Positions 9,718 to 19,615 of a stretch of DNA of 64,000 nt are shown here, piece after piece. Made by a program: the position numbers and the translations under genes. The stretch is from Bradyrhizobium sp. SK17. Its GTDB lineage: Bacteria > Pseudomonadota > Alphaproteobacteria > Rhizobiales > Xanthobacteraceae. The stretch is from contig NZ_CP025113.1 in the NCBI RefSeq assembly GCF_002831585.1, positions 2,170,001 through 2,234,000 on the forward strand, written 5' to 3'. Within the stretch, counting starts at the first letter, position 1. Every line of letters starts with the position of its first letter. Below the pieces are notes generated by a model, which saw nothing but the letters and a program-made list of their open reading frames with translations, was not told where the DNA came from and did not search any database.

Positions 9718-10518
9718 TTACCCCGCGATCTCGAGCCCCGCAGTCGCGTAGACCACGCCGCCGTCGACCGCGATGGTGTTGCCGACGACATAATCGCCGG
9801 CGCGGGAGGCGAGATAGATCGCGGTGCCTGCCATGTCCTCGTCGCTGCCGACCCGCCGCGACGGGACGCGCTGCGCCACCTCGTCGGCGTGGTCGCGGGC
9901 GGCGCGGTTCATGTCCGACTTGAAGGCGCCCGGTGCGATTGCGGTGACGTTGATGTTGTCCTTGATCAGCCGCGTCGCCATCCGGCGCGTCAGATGGATC
10001 ACCGCGGCCTTGCTCGCGGCATAGGAGTACGTCTCCATCGGGTTGACGAAGATGCCGTCGATCGAGGCGATGTTGATCACCTTGCCCGGCCTGTCATGGG
10101 ACGCCGCGGCGCGCAGCGGCTTGGCCAGCGCCTTGGTCAGGAAGAAGATCGACTTGACGTTGAGGTTCATCACCTTGTCCCAGCCGCTCTCCGGGAATTC
10201 GTCGAAATCGGCGCCCCAGGCCGCGCCGGCATTGTTGACCAGGATATCGAGCTTTGGCTCGCGCTTGATGATCTCGGCCGCGAGCTTGTCGCAGCCCTCA
10301 ACGGTCGAGATGTCGATCGGCAGCGCGATGCATTCGCCGTCATAGGCGGCGGACAATTCCTGCGCGGTGGCCTCGCAGGGACCTGCCTTGCGCGCGGTGA
10401 TGTAGACCCTGGCGGCGCCCTGCGCGAGGAAGCCGGCCGCGATCATCTTGCCGATGCCGCGCGATCCCCCGGTCACCAGCGCGACGCGGTCTTTCAGTGA
10501 GAACAAATCCTTGAACAT
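9718..10518 (-). CDS. Short-chain dehydrogenase/reductase
   Basis: 266 residues from the ATG at 10518, preceded by GGAGGAA. Classical SDR: TGGSRGIG cofactor motif at about 16-23, NNAG near 91, active-site YAASKAA, and a C-terminal NTIAVDGGV. NAD(P)-dependent oxidation or reduction of an alcohol or ketone is expected; the substrate cannot be told. It is convergent with boxB and probably a separate unit. A longer frame to 10659 runs into a repeat and is not used. Confidence 0.88.
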   Translation of the reverse strand: MFKDLFSLKDRVALVTGGSRGIGKMIAAGFLAQGAARVYITARKAGPCEATAQELSAAYDGECIALPIDISTVEGCDKLAAEIIKREPKLDILVNNAGAAWGADFDEFPESGWDKVMNLNVKSIFFLTKALAKPLRAAASHDRPGKVINIASIDGIFVNPMETYSYAASKAAVIHLTRRMATRLIKDNINVTAIAPGAFKSDMNRAARDHADEVAQRVPSRRVGSDEDMAGTAIYLASRAGDYVVGNTIAVDGGVVYATAGLEIAG

Positions 10519-10584
10519 GCGTTCCTCCGTTGCATTGCCTGTGGTTCTGGGCGCGGCGGGGGATCGAGTCAAGGAAGCTGAGTG

Positions 10585-10710
10585 CCCACTCCCGTGGGGA
10601 GAGGGTGGCGGCGCAGGCACCGGGTGAGGGGTCTCCATCCGCGGAGACAGACCCCTCATCCGGCGCGGATTTCATCCGCGCCACCTTCGGGGAGAAGGGA
10701 AGCAGGCTAT
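10585..10710. repeat. Palindromic intergenic repeat, family D (copy 1)
   Basis: TGAGGGGTCT at 10625 pairs with AGACCCCTCA ending at 10657, flanked by purine-rich GGGGAGAGGG and GGGGAGAAGGG stretches. A related but not identical copy lies at 37660-37791. It fills the space between the SDR and the deacetylase gene. Confidence 0.65.
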
Positions 10711-10735
10711 GCGCTCACGGGAGAGGTGGCGGATA

Positions 10736-11794
10736 TCACGCCGCGTCGATGCGGCGGAAACCGTTCCACACTGCGGTGGCGGCGCCGGAGGTCAGGACCG
10801 GCAACAGCCGCGCGTCCTGGTAATTGCCGTTCAGCGAGACCCGCTGCAAGGCCGTCATATGGTCGGCGCTTTCGGGAAACAGCATGCCCGGCCGGGTCGT
10901 CACCGCGGTCCGGAAGCCGATCGATCGGGCGAGCGCGAATTCGCGTTGTCCGGCGGCGATCCGGTCGCCATAGGGATAGGCGAGATGCGCGACCGGCCGC
11001 TGCAACGCATCCTCGATCCGCGCCCGGCTGGTGGCAAGCTCGAACGAGGCGATGGTCTCGCTCTGCTTGGCGAGATTGCAATGGGTGATGGTGTGCGCGC
11101 CGATGGTGACCAGCGGATCGTCGGCGAAGCCGCGCAGCTCGTCCCATGACATGCAGAGCTCGCGCGCGATGCCGGTCTCGTCGACGCCGTGGCGGACGCA
11201 CAGCGCCGATATCTCGGCCTGCATCTCCTTCTCGCCCGGCAGCGAACGCAGCCAGTCATGCATGCGGCCGAACGCGACGCGCTTGGCTTGCGGCGTCGCC
11301 GCGTCGATCCGGGTCATGGCGCCGTCGATCGGCACCTCGATCGCGGGCGCAGCCGATATCACCCGCTCCAGCGCGATCCACCACAGCCTGCCGCAGCCCT
11401 CGGCGAAATCGCTTGCGACATAGACCGTGAACGGCGCGTCGAATTCACGCATCACCGGCAGTGCGAAATCGCGGTTGTCGCGATAGCCGTCGTCGAAGGT
11501 AAAGCAGGCGAAGCGCCGCTCGAAATTCCGTTCGGTGAGGCGGCGATGCGCCTCGTCCATGCCGACGACGTCGACGTCGAGTGCACGCAGATGCGTCAGC
11601 ATCGCGCGCAGGAAGTCCGGCGTGACCTCGAGATGATGGTTGGGCTGGAACGCGTCGCCGCGCCGCGGGCGAACGTGGTGCAGCATGAAGATGGCGCCGA
11701 CGCCGGCGAAGATCGGTCGCAACAGGATGTGCGCGCCCGAAAAATACAACGCCTCCATCCCGGCACGGATCACGGTGTTGCGGAGTTGTTTCAT
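10736..11794 (-). CDS. Polysaccharide deacetylase (NodB-homology) family protein
   Basis: 352 residues from the ATG at 11794; an ATG at 11875 would add 27 residues, and neither has a clear ribosome site. The NodB homology domain shows the metal/base aspartates in FTFDDGYRDN and the HTITH metal histidines. AYPYGDR and a C-terminal RVSLNGNY follow. Such enzymes remove N- or O-acetyl groups from polysaccharides in the envelope. There is no clear signal peptide, though the stretch around ALYFSGAHILLRPIFAGVGA is hydrophobic and may anchor it. It is divergent from the OmpA-family gene. Confidence 0.85.
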   Translation of the reverse strand: MKQLRNTVIRAGMEALYFSGAHILLRPIFAGVGAIFMLHHVRPRRGDAFQPNHHLEVTPDFLRAMLTHLRALDVDVVGMDEAHRRLTERNFERRFACFTFDDGYRDNRDFALPVMREFDAPFTVYVASDFAEGCGRLWWIALERVISAAPAIEVPIDGAMTRIDAATPQAKRVAFGRMHDWLRSLPGEKEMQAEISALCVRHGVDETGIARELCMSWDELRGFADDPLVTIGAHTITHCNLAKQSETIASFELATSRARIEDALQRPVAHLAYPYGDRIAAGQREFALARSIGFRTAVTTRPGMLFPESADHMTALQRVSLNGNYQDARLLPVLTSGAATAVWNGFRRIDAA

Positions 11795-11991
11795 GAGGGC
11801 GCGGGCCGGCCGATTTGCATTCCGCCGCAAACTTAGCGAAAGACCACTGAAGAAACTGTTATCCCGATCCGACATGGCGCCCCCGCCATGGCAATTGATT
11901 TGGGGTTTGACAGTCAGCCAAGGGTTTGTTTTCTCTCTGGTTCCCGACCCGCAGGACGCTGAATGCACGGACTTTTCAAGTGGAGTAGCAA

Positions 11992-13356
11992 GTGGTGGCC
12001 GGGGTGATTCCACTGGTCGTCATGTGGGGTATCGCGGCCTGGACCTCGACGGCAACGGTCGAGGCGGACCTCGCCGCGCGTTCTAATGCCGCACTCAAGG
12101 ATACCGTCCTCGACAAGCGCCGCATCAGCGTCGATGGCCGTGACGTGACGTTTGCGGCCAATGCCTTCTCCGAAGACGGCCGCCTCAGTGCTGTGGCCTC
12201 GGTCGAAGCCGTACCGGGCGTGCGGCTGGTCAATGACGAGACCCGCCTTGTTCCCGAGGCCAAACCCTACGTGTGGTCGGCCGAACGCGACGTGGTGCGG
12301 GTCACGCTCGGCGGCAATGCGCCGCTGCCGTCGAGCAAGAACAAGCTGACGGAGGCCGCCAAGGCCAGCCTCGGCGGTGTCGAGGTGGTGGACCAGATGG
12401 CGCTCGCCCGCGGCGCGCCGACGCGGTTCGATGCCGCGGCGCTGTTGTTGCTCGACCAGATCGGCAAGCTGAAGGACGGCAAGATCACGCTGACCGACAA
12501 CAAGGTGGCTCTCGCCGGCATGGCGCGCGAGCTCGGCGGACGCGAAGCGATCGCTGCGGCGCTGAAGAACCTGCCTGAGGGCTATTCGATCGCCGGCAAC
12601 GACATCAAGGCGCCGCCTTATGTATTCCAGGCCTACAAGGACCCGGTCGCGGTGACGCTGACATTGACCGGCTACGTGCCCGACAACAACGTGCATGCCG
12701 CGCTGGTCGCGGCCGCCGGCCGCAAGTTCTTCAGCGAGAAGGTGGTCGACAATCTCAAGGCCAGTGTCGGCGCGCCCTCCGGGTTTGCGGCGGCGGTGGT
12801 GCCCGCGCTCGGTGCGCTGTCGCGGCTGTCGACCGGAACGCTTGTGGTATCGGACCGCGAGGTCAAGTTGTCGGGCGATGCGCTCTACGATGCCGCGGCC
12901 GGCCAGATCCGCGACGGGCTCGGCAAGGACTTTCCGCAGGGCTGGCAATACAAGGCCGAGGTCACGGTCAAGCCAGCGGCGGCGCCGGTCGATCCCACGG
13001 TGTGCCAGCAGCTGTTTTCCGAGATCCTCTCGAAGGGCAAGATCCGCTTCGAGTCCGGCAAGGCCGACATCGTTCCGGATTCCGCGGGTCTGCTCGATCG
13101 CCTGATCGAGACCGCGATGCGCTGCCCGAATTCGACGATCGAGATCGTCGGTCACACCGACAGCGACGGCGATGAAGCGGCCAACCAGGCGTTGTCGGAG
13201 CGCCGCGCGCAGGCCGTGGTGGATTACCTCGTGCGCGCCGGGCTGCCTGCCAGCCGTTTCACGCCGATCGGCTATGGCAGCACGCAGCCGGTGGCCGGCA
13301 ACGACAGTGAAGACGGCAAGGCGCAGAACCGCCGCATCGAATTCGTGGTGAAGTAG
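11992..13356 (+). CDS. OmpA-family protein with BON-like domain (N-terminus apparently frameshifted)
   Basis: As read, 454 residues from a GTG at 11992, with a hydrophobic N-terminal anchor (IPLVVMWGIAAW), BON-like repeats in the first 300 residues and a C-terminal OmpA peptidoglycan-binding domain (EIVGHTDSDGDEAANQALSE is typical). An ATG at 11963 with AGGA upstream starts MHGLFKWSSKWWPG and then meets a TGA; one extra G in the G4 run at 11999-12002 would join this basic segment to the hydrophobic anchor. That arrangement is far more natural, so a one-base deletion or undercall is likely. The small membrane protein gene starts 2 bp after the stop. Confidence 0.85.
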   Translation: MVAGVIPLVVMWGIAAWTSTATVEADLAARSNAALKDTVLDKRRISVDGRDVTFAANAFSEDGRLSAVASVEAVPGVRLVNDETRLVPEAKPYVWSAERDVVRVTLGGNAPLPSSKNKLTEAAKASLGGVEVVDQMALARGAPTRFDAAALLLLDQIGKLKDGKITLTDNKVALAGMARELGGREAIAAALKNLPEGYSIAGNDIKAPPYVFQAYKDPVAVTLTLTGYVPDNNVHAALVAAAGRKFFSEKVVDNLKASVGAPSGFAAAVVPALGALSRLSTGTLVVSDREVKLSGDALYDAAAGQIRDGLGKDFPQGWQYKAEVTVKPAAAPVDPTVCQQLFSEILSKGKIRFESGKADIVPDSAGLLDRLIETAMRCPNSTIEIVGHTDSDGDEAANQALSERRAQAVVDYLVRAGLPASRFTPIGYGSTQPVAGNDSEDGKAQNRRIEFVVK

Positions 13357-13358
13357 CG

Positions 13359-13655
13359 ATGACCGTGCTCGCGACATTCTTCTGGGGTTGGCTGCTCGGC
13401 GCGGTGCTGCTCGGCTTTTGTATGGGCTGGATCGCGGTGGTGCATCGGGCGCAGGGCGTCTCCAAGCTGTGGATGCGCTGGCTGGCGCTGCTCGCCGTCG
13501 CGCTGGTGGCGGCCTCGTTCGCGCATGTCGTGCCCGGCCGCTTCGGCTACTGGCTCGATCTCCTGCTGATCATGTTCGCGCTCTATCTGGTCGGCTGCGC
13601 GATCGGCTCCTGGTTGCGCGACTGGGTGGTCTCGCGCAGCAAGCCGGCAGGTTGA
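13359..13655 (+). CDS. Small integral membrane protein
   Basis: 98 residues with three predicted membrane segments (WGWLLGAVLLGFCMGWIAVV, WLALLAVALVAASFAHVV, LDLLLIMFALYLVGCAIG). The ATG is 2 bp after the OmpA-family stop, so the two are co-transcribed and probably act together at the envelope. No named family is recognised. Confidence 0.8.
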   Translation: MTVLATFFWGWLLGAVLLGFCMGWIAVVHRAQGVSKLWMRWLALLAVALVAASFAHVVPGRFGYWLDLLLIMFALYLVGCAIGSWLRDWVVSRSKPAG

Positions 13656-13951
13656 CACGGTGTCCATCACGGCGGGGTGATCGGCCCCGTAGTTTCCCGG
13701 ATGGCCTTGCAGTGCCTTCGGCGGGCTAACTGCCGCAGGCGCGGATCAAGCCTTGTCGAAGGTGGCGAGAAACGCGCATATTTGTGCACCCGCTGTCATG
13801 AATCATCCCTAATATCTTGAAGATGCGCGTTTTATTGTCGTTTGACGAATTCCACTCCGGCTTAAAACGCGCTACACGGGGCAGGGCACAGCGAAGCGCC
13901 GGCGGCGGTCGCCCGGGAGCCGTCGTCGCGGGATCGCAATTCGAGGTCTAG

Positions 13952-15007
13952 ATGCTGGAAGCAACAGGCAGGGCGATGGCGTTTCTGCGCCAGAAGCAAA
14001 TCCTGCATCGGCTGGGTGTTGTCATCAGCATCGCCGTCATCGGCATCGCCTGTTACGTCCTCTATCACATGCTGCGCGGCATCGACACCAATGAGGTGCT
14101 CGAGGCCATCAAGAGCACTGAGCCACGCCAGATCATGCTGGCGGGACTGTTCGTCGCAGCCGGCTATTTCACGCTGACCTTCTACGATCTGTTCGCGGTG
14201 CGCGCGATCGGCCATGCCCATGTGCCCTATCGCGTCAATGCGCTCGCCGCGTTCACCTCCTATTCGATCGGGCACAATGTCGGCGCCAGCGTCTTTACCG
14301 GCGGCGCGGTGCGCTACCGGATCTATTCGGCCTGGGGATTGAACGCGATCGACGTCGCCAAGATCTGCTTCCTCGCCGGCCTGACCTTCTGGCTCGGCAA
14401 TGCCGCGGTGCTCGGGCTCGGCATCGCCTATCATCCGGAGGCCGCCGCCAACATCGACCAGCTGCCGCCGTGGCTCAACCGCGCGATCGCCTTTGCGATC
14501 ATCATCGCGCTGGTGGCCTATGTGGTCTGGGTCTGGACCCAGCCGCGGGTGGTCGGCCGTGGTCCCTGGACGGTGACCTTGCCGGGCGGTCCGCTGACCC
14601 TGCTGCAGATCGCGATCGGCATCGTCGACCTCGGCTTCTGCGCGCTGGCGATGTATGTGCTGGTGCCCGACGAGCCCAATCTGGGCTTCGTCGTGGTCGC
14701 GGTCATCTTCGTGTCGGCGACGCTGCTCGGCTTCGCCAGCCACTCCCCCGGCGGCCTCGGGGTGTTCGACGCCGCCATGCTGGTCGGCCTCTGGCAGATG
14801 GACCGCGAGGACCTGCTCGGCGGTATGCTGCTGTTCCGGCTGCTCTACTATATTGTCCCTTTCGTCATATCTGTAATCTTGCTGACGTTTCGGGAGGTTA
14901 TCGTCGGCGCCCGACTCAAACGGCTGCCGCAGGCTGATTCGGGTCCCCGCGCGCAGCCGCACCGAGAAGCGGTTTTGGTCCGAAAGCGCGGTGACTCCGG
15001 CGTCTGA
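13952..15007 (+). CDS. Lysylphosphatidylglycerol synthase transmembrane domain (YbhN/UPF0104) family protein
   Basis: 351 residues with about eight hydrophobic segments. The family-typical region SYSIGHNVGASVFTGGAVRY and a later ASHSPGGLGVFDAAML match the YbhN/UPF0104 flippase-like fold that forms the membrane half of MprF. The cytoplasmic aminoacyl-transferase half is absent, so lipid aminoacylation is not implied; a lipid flippase or transporter role is a guess. It starts after a 296-bp gap in which I see no gene. It reads in the same direction as phoR, 69 bp upstream of it. Confidence 0.85.
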   Translation: MLEATGRAMAFLRQKQILHRLGVVISIAVIGIACYVLYHMLRGIDTNEVLEAIKSTEPRQIMLAGLFVAAGYFTLTFYDLFAVRAIGHAHVPYRVNALAAFTSYSIGHNVGASVFTGGAVRYRIYSAWGLNAIDVAKICFLAGLTFWLGNAAVLGLGIAYHPEAAANIDQLPPWLNRAIAFAIIIALVAYVVWVWTQPRVVGRGPWTVTLPGGPLTLLQIAIGIVDLGFCALAMYVLVPDEPNLGFVVVAVIFVSATLLGFASHSPGGLGVFDAAMLVGLWQMDREDLLGGMLLFRLLYYIVPFVISVILLTFREVIVGARLKRLPQADSGPRAQPHREAVLVRKRGDSGV

Positions 15008-15076
15008 TGAAGCAGCCCCGATGTCTCCCGAGGACAGGTCGATTGACCGCGCCTGGGCGAGACACGAACCGACGGG

Positions 15077-16405
15077 ATGAAAGCCGCCGCGATGGCAGTT
15101 GACGATACGCCTTCCTCGATTTTTTCGCCCTGGCCCGACCGGCTGCGTCACGCGGCGCTGATCCTGCTCGCGGCGGCGCTGGCGCTGAGCGTGGTGGTCG
15201 CGCTCGGCGAATTGTCGCTGGTCCGCGCCTGCGCGGTGTTCGCCTGCATCGCCGCCGCTGCGCTGGTGCCGTGGCGGCTGCATGATGCCGGGACGTCGCG
15301 CGAGGACGTCCGCGGCGTCAATCCGGTCGAGGCGGCTGCCGTCAGCGCCGTCGTCGCCGGCATGCCGGATCCGGCCGTGCTGCTCGACCGCGCCGGCCGC
15401 GTCATCCATCTCAACGCTGCCGCGGCCCAGCTTGCCCCGGCGCTGCGCAGGAACGAACTGGCGCAGTTCGCACTGCGTTCCCCTGAAATTATCACCGCGC
15501 TGCGCGAGGCGATCGCGACCACCGAGCCGCGCCGCGCCACCTATACCGATCACGTCCCGGTCGATCGCTGGATGGAGCTGGTCATCACGCCGGTGCCGGT
15601 GCCGACCCAGTTCGGCGGCACCGAGAAGTGCATGCTGATGACCTTCCACGACCTGACGCCGCTGCGTCGGGTCGAGGAGATGCGCGCCGACTTCGTCGCC
15701 AATGCCAGTCACGAGTTGCGCACCCCGCTCGCGGCGCTGTCCGGCTTCATCGACACGTTGCAGGGGCCGGCGCGAGAGGACGTGCGGGCACGCGAACGCT
15801 TCCTCGGCATCATGCACACCCAGGCCACCCGCATGGCACGGCTGATCGACGATCTGCTGTCGCTGTCACGGGTCGAATTGTCGGCCCATGTCCGCCCCGA
15901 GGCCTCGATCGACATCGTGCCGATCATCCGTCAGGTCGCCGACGGCCTCGAGGTGCTGGCCAGCGAGCGCCAGGTCGAGATCGAGGTCGATCTGCCGCCG
16001 ACCCCGGTCACGATCGCCGGCGACCGCGAGGAACTGCTGCGGCTGTTCGAGAACCTGATCGAGAATGCGCTCAAATATGGCGCCTCGGGCGGGCGCGTCA
16101 TAGTGTCGCTCAATCAGACCGTTTCGGGCGCATCGGGTGAGGGAAGCCCCGAAATCCGTGTCCTGGTACGGGATTTCGGTCCCGGCATCGCCCCGGAGCA
16201 CCTGCCGCGGCTGACCGAGCGGTTCTACCGGGTGGACGTCGGCGACAGCCGAAACCAGGGCGGAACGGGCCTCGGATTATCGCTGGTGAAACATATTCTT
16301 AACCGTCATCGCGGGCGTCTTTTGATCGAGAGCGTGCCGAAGAATGGCGCCACTTTTACCGCCTGTTTTCCCCGCCCGAAGACCCCGGTACAGACCCAAA
16401 GCTAA
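15077..16405 (+). CDS. phoR: Phosphate regulon sensor histidine kinase PhoR
   Basis: 442 residues. Two membrane segments at the N-terminus (about 28-66) enclose almost no periplasmic loop, as in PhoR. A PAS-like region lies at about 90-200, the HisKA box FVANASHELRTPLA has the phosphorylated H212, and the ATPase domain shows a G1 box DFGPGI and G2 GGTGLGLSLVKHI. It phosphorylates PhoB under phosphate limitation and is controlled through PstSCAB and PhoU. An ATG at 15092 is an alternative start. It is followed by a PHO box and pstS. Confidence 0.93.
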   Translation: MKAAAMAVDDTPSSIFSPWPDRLRHAALILLAAALALSVVVALGELSLVRACAVFACIAAAALVPWRLHDAGTSREDVRGVNPVEAAAVSAVVAGMPDPAVLLDRAGRVIHLNAAAAQLAPALRRNELAQFALRSPEIITALREAIATTEPRRATYTDHVPVDRWMELVITPVPVPTQFGGTEKCMLMTFHDLTPLRRVEEMRADFVANASHELRTPLAALSGFIDTLQGPAREDVRARERFLGIMHTQATRMARLIDDLLSLSRVELSAHVRPEASIDIVPIIRQVADGLEVLASERQVEIEVDLPPTPVTIAGDREELLRLFENLIENALKYGASGGRVIVSLNQTVSGASGEGSPEIRVLVRDFGPGIAPEHLPRLTERFYRVDVGDSRNQGGTGLGLSLVKHILNRHRGRLLIESVPKNGATFTACFPRPKTPVQTQS

Positions 16406-16425
16406 GCGTTCTCAGTCGCTTAGCT

Positions 16426-16454
16426 CTGTCATCCAACTGTCATCCAACCTTCGT
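16426..16454 (+). promoter_or_regulatory. PHO box upstream of pstS
   Basis: CTGTCAT at 16426-16432 and again at 16437-16443, spaced by CCAA, is a near-ideal PHO box. A weaker third unit CCTTCGT at 16448-16454 keeps the 11-bp period. It lies about 90 bp before the pstS ATG, between phoR and pstS, so PhoB should activate pstS and the genes behind it. Confidence 0.9.
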
Positions 16455-16541
16455 AAAACCGGCACCGACCGCTCCTAGATGGACCGGCGTGAGCGCGATC
16501 GGGCGCATTCGGCGCTTCGCTCACACGATGGAGACCACCCC

Positions 16542-17552
16542 ATGAATTTCATCAAAGCAATCGTCGCTGCCGGCATGGTCGCCGCTTCGACGTCGGCCTT
16601 CGCTGCCGATATCACCGGCGCGGGCGCAACGTTTCCGTTCCCGATCTATTCGAAATGGGCTGACGCCTACAAGAAGGACACCGGCAACGGCCTGAACTAT
16701 CAGTCGATCGGTTCGGGCGCCGGCATCAAGCAGATCCAGGCCAAGACCGTGACCTTCGGCGCCACCGACGCGCCGCTCAAGGCCGAGCAGCTCGAGAAGG
16801 ACGGCCTCGTCCAGTGGCCGATGGTGATGGGCGCGATCGTTCCGGTCGTGAACGTCGAAGGCATCAAGTCGGGCGATCTCGTGCTCTCGGGCGAAGTGCT
16901 CGGCGACATCTATCTCGGCAAGATCACCAAGTGGAACGACGCGGCGATCGCCAAGCTCAATCCGAAGCTGACCCTGCCGGGTGACGCGATCACCGTCGTG
17001 CGCCGTTCGGACGGTTCGGGCACCACCTTCAACTTCACCGACTACCTCTCCAAGTCGAACGCCGAGTGGAAGTCCAAGGTCGGTTCCGGCACCGCGGTCG
17101 AGTGGCCGGTCGGCGTCGGCGCCAAGGGCAACGAAGGTGTTGCCGGCAACATCGGCCAGACCAAGAATGCGATCGGCTATGTCGAATACGCCTATGCCAA
17201 GCAGAACAAGCTGACCTACACCGCGCTGGTCAACAAGGCCGGCAAGACCGTGCAGCCGACCATCGCCGCCTTCCAGGCTGCGGCGTCGAACGCCGACTGG
17301 GCCAAGGCTCCCGGCTACTACGTGATCCTGACCGACCAGCCGGGCGAAGCCTCCTGGCCGATCACCGCCGCGACCTTCATCCTGATGCACAAGGAAGCCA
17401 CCGACAAGGCGGCCTCGCAGGAAGCGCTCAAGTTCTTCAAGTACGCCTTCGAGAAGGGCGGCAAGGCGGCCGAAGAGCTCGACTACATCCCGATGCCGGA
17501 ATCGGTCGTCAAGCTGATCGAGAAGACCTGGTCCTCGGACATCAAGAGCTAA
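16542..17552 (+). CDS. pstS: Periplasmic phosphate-binding protein PstS
   Basis: 336 residues from the ATG at 16542 with GGAGA upstream; the frame is open to 16479 but lacks a signal there. A signal peptide ends at AFA-AD (about residue 23). The mature protein starts [20 protein letters not shown], the PstS signature, and carries the phosphate-binding [18 protein letters not shown]. It delivers phosphate to PstCA. A 214-bp gap to pstC may allow differential expression, as pstS is usually made in excess. Confidence 0.96.
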   Translation: MNFIKAIVAAGMVAASTSAFAADITGAGATFPFPIYSKWADAYKKDTGNGLNYQSIGSGAGIKQIQAKTVTFGATDAPLKAEQLEKDGLVQWPMVMGAIVPVVNVEGIKSGDLVLSGEVLGDIYLGKITKWNDAAIAKLNPKLTLPGDAITVVRRSDGSGTTFNFTDYLSKSNAEWKSKVGSGTAVEWPVGVGAKGNEGVAGNIGQTKNAIGYVEYAYAKQNKLTYTALVNKAGKTVQPTIAAFQAAASNADWAKAPGYYVILTDQPGEASWPITAATFILMHKEATDKAASQEALKFFKYAFEKGGKAAEELDYIPMPESVVKLIEKTWSSDIKS

Positions 17553-17766
17553 GCTATCGCTTCGACCAAGGCCTGTGCCGTTCGAATGGCGGCGCAGGCC
17601 GAGCGACCAAGACCCGGGGTTCGTCACTGCGGCAAGACACGCGGATGAGCCCCGGGGTTCGCGCCCCCGGCGCAACCGGAACGACGCCCGGCCTTTTGCG
17701 TCAGTGAAGATCGCTTCGGGGGCGTAGCGGTTAGTGCAGCTTTCAAATAATAAAGAGGGAAGTGGC

Positions 17767-18765
17767 GTGGCAGACATGGCTGTTCAGAGCGATGTGATGG
17801 AAGCCGCGGGACCTTACGATCGCGCCAAGGCCCTCAGCGCCTTCAAGCTCGGTGATGCCACCTTCTATTGGATCACCCGCGTCTCGGCGATTTCGGTCCT
17901 GTTGATCCTCGGCGGCATCATCCTGTCGCTGATCGTCGGCGCCTGGCCGGCGATGAAGGAGTATGGCCTCGCCTTCCTCTGGACGCAGCGCTGGGCGCCC
18001 TCGGCCGATCCGCCGGTGCTCGGCGCGCTCGGCCCGATCTACGGCACGCTGATCACATCGGTCATCGCGATGCTGATCGCGATCCCGGTCGGCATCGGCA
18101 TCGCCGTCTTCCTCACCGAACTCTGCCCGCAATGGCTGCGCCGTCCGATCGGCATCGCCATCGAGCTGCTCGCCGGCATCCCCTCCATCATCTACGGCAT
18201 GTGGGGCTTCTTCGTGCTCGGCCCGTTCCTCGCCAACACGTTCCAGCCCTTCATGATCAGGGCTTTCGAGGGCATTCCGGTGCTCGGCGCGGTGTTCGCA
18301 GGCCCGCCGTCCTATCTCAGCCTGTTCAACGCCGCGTTGATCCTCGCGATCATGGTGCTGCCCTTCATCACCGCGATCTCGGTCGACGTGTTCAAGACCG
18401 TGCCGCCGGTGCTCAAGGAAGCCGCCTACGGCATGGGCTGCACCACCTGGGAAGTCGTCCGCAGCGTGGTGATCCCCTACACCCGCGTCGGCGTGATCGG
18501 CGGCATCATGCTGGCGCTCGGCCGCGCGCTCGGCGAGACCATGGCGGTCACCTTCATCATCGGCAACTCGTTCCGCATCTCGTCGTCGATCTTCGCGCCG
18601 GGCACCACGATCTCGGCGGCGATCGCCAGCGAGTTCGCCGAGAGCGACGGCCTGCACCAGTCCGGCCTGATCCTGCTCGGCCTGCTGCTGTTCGTGCTGA
18701 CCTTCTTCGTGCTCGCCGGAGCGCGGCTGATGCTGATGCGGCTTGAAAAGAAGGCGGGGAAGTAA
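17767..18765 (+). CDS. pstC: Phosphate ABC transporter permease PstC
   Basis: 332 residues from the GTG at 17767, 6 bp after AGAGGGA; an ATG at 17776 is too far from a clean site, and the upstream GTG at 17734 adds a polar tail without support. Six membrane segments. The EAA-type coupling loop reads [19 protein letters not shown], and [16 protein letters not shown] is typical of PstC. It forms the membrane channel with PstA. Confidence 0.94.
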   Translation: MADMAVQSDVMEAAGPYDRAKALSAFKLGDATFYWITRVSAISVLLILGGIILSLIVGAWPAMKEYGLAFLWTQRWAPSADPPVLGALGPIYGTLITSVIAMLIAIPVGIGIAVFLTELCPQWLRRPIGIAIELLAGIPSIIYGMWGFFVLGPFLANTFQPFMIRAFEGIPVLGAVFAGPPSYLSLFNAALILAIMVLPFITAISVDVFKTVPPVLKEAAYGMGCTTWEVVRSVVIPYTRVGVIGGIMLALGRALGETMAVTFIIGNSFRISSSIFAPGTTISAAIASEFAESDGLHQSGLILLGLLLFVLTFFVLAGARLMLMRLEKKAGK

Positions 18766-18769
18766 CGCC

Positions 18770-19615
18770 ATGAACCCGATCTACAAATCCCGCCGCCGCA
18801 GCGACATCGTGATCCGCGCGCTCTGCGTCGGCGCGGCGCTGTTCGGCGTCACCTGGCTGGCGCTGATCCTGATCACGCTGCTCTACAACGGCCTCGCCGG
18901 CCTCAGCGTGCAGCTGTTCACCCAGAACACGCCGCCGCCCGGCTCGACCGAAGGCGGCCTGCTCAATGCCATCGTCGGCTCGGTCATCATGACCGTGATC
19001 GGCGTCGGCATCGGCGCGCCGCTCGGCCTGTTCGCCGGCACCTACCTCGCCGAATACGGCAGGCACGACAAGCTCACCTCGGTGATCCGCTTCATCAACG
19101 ACATCCTGCTCAGCGCGCCCTCGATCATCATCGGCCTGTTCATCTATGGCGCCGTGGTGGTGCCGATGCGCGGCTTCTCGGCGATCGCAGGCAGCCTCGC
19201 GCTCGCGGTGATCGTGATCCCGGTCGTGCTGCGCACCACCGAGGACATGCTGCTGCTGGTGCCCAACCCGCTGCGCGAGGCGGCCTCGGCGCTCGGCCTG
19301 CCGCGTTCGCTGGTGATCAAGCGGATCGCCTATCGTGCGGCCCGGTCGGGCCTGATCACCGGCGTGCTGCTGGCGACCGCCCGCGTCGCCGGCGAGACCG
19401 CGCCGCTGCTGTTCACGGCGCTGTCGAACCAGTTCTTCAGCCTCAACCTGACCAAGACGATGGCCAACCTGCCGGTGACCATCAACAACTTCGTGCAGAG
19501 CCCCTACGCCTACTGGAAAGAACTGGCGTGGAGCGGCGCACTGCTCATCACATTCACCGTGCTCGCGCTCAATATCGGCGCGCGTATCCTTGGTGCTGAA
19601 AGGGCCGCAAAATGA
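18770..19615 (+). CDS. pstA: Phosphate ABC transporter permease PstA
   Basis: 281 residues, ATG at 18770, 4 bp after the pstC stop. Six membrane segments, a coupling loop [20 protein letters not shown] and a C-terminal [20 protein letters not shown] segment. It pairs with PstC. Its last codons overlap the pstB start in an ATGA junction, implying translational coupling. Confidence 0.94.
   Translation: MNPIYKSRRRSDIVIRALCVGAALFGVTWLALILITLLYNGLAGLSVQLFTQNTPPPGSTEGGLLNAIVGSVIMTVIGVGIGAPLGLFAGTYLAEYGRHDKLTSVIRFINDILLSAPSIIIGLFIYGAVVVPMRGFSAIAGSLALAVIVIPVVLRTTEDMLLLVPNPLREAASALGLPRSLVIKRIAYRAARSGLITGVLLATARVAGETAPLLFTALSNQFFSLNLTKTMANLPVTINNFVQSPYAYWKELAWSGALLITFTVLALNIGARILGAERAAK

Noticed and set aside
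11914..13377. 487-residue minus-strand frame across the OmpA-family gene
   Set aside because: Antisense shadow; composition is typical of reverse-frame translation and the plus strand has clear OmpA motifs.
13862..15817. 651-residue minus-strand frame
   Set aside because: Shadow of the YbhN-family gene and phoR.
17553..17766. Terminator or attenuator between pstS and pstC
   Set aside because: GC-rich inverted stretches such as CCCCGGGG are present but form no clean stem followed by T residues.
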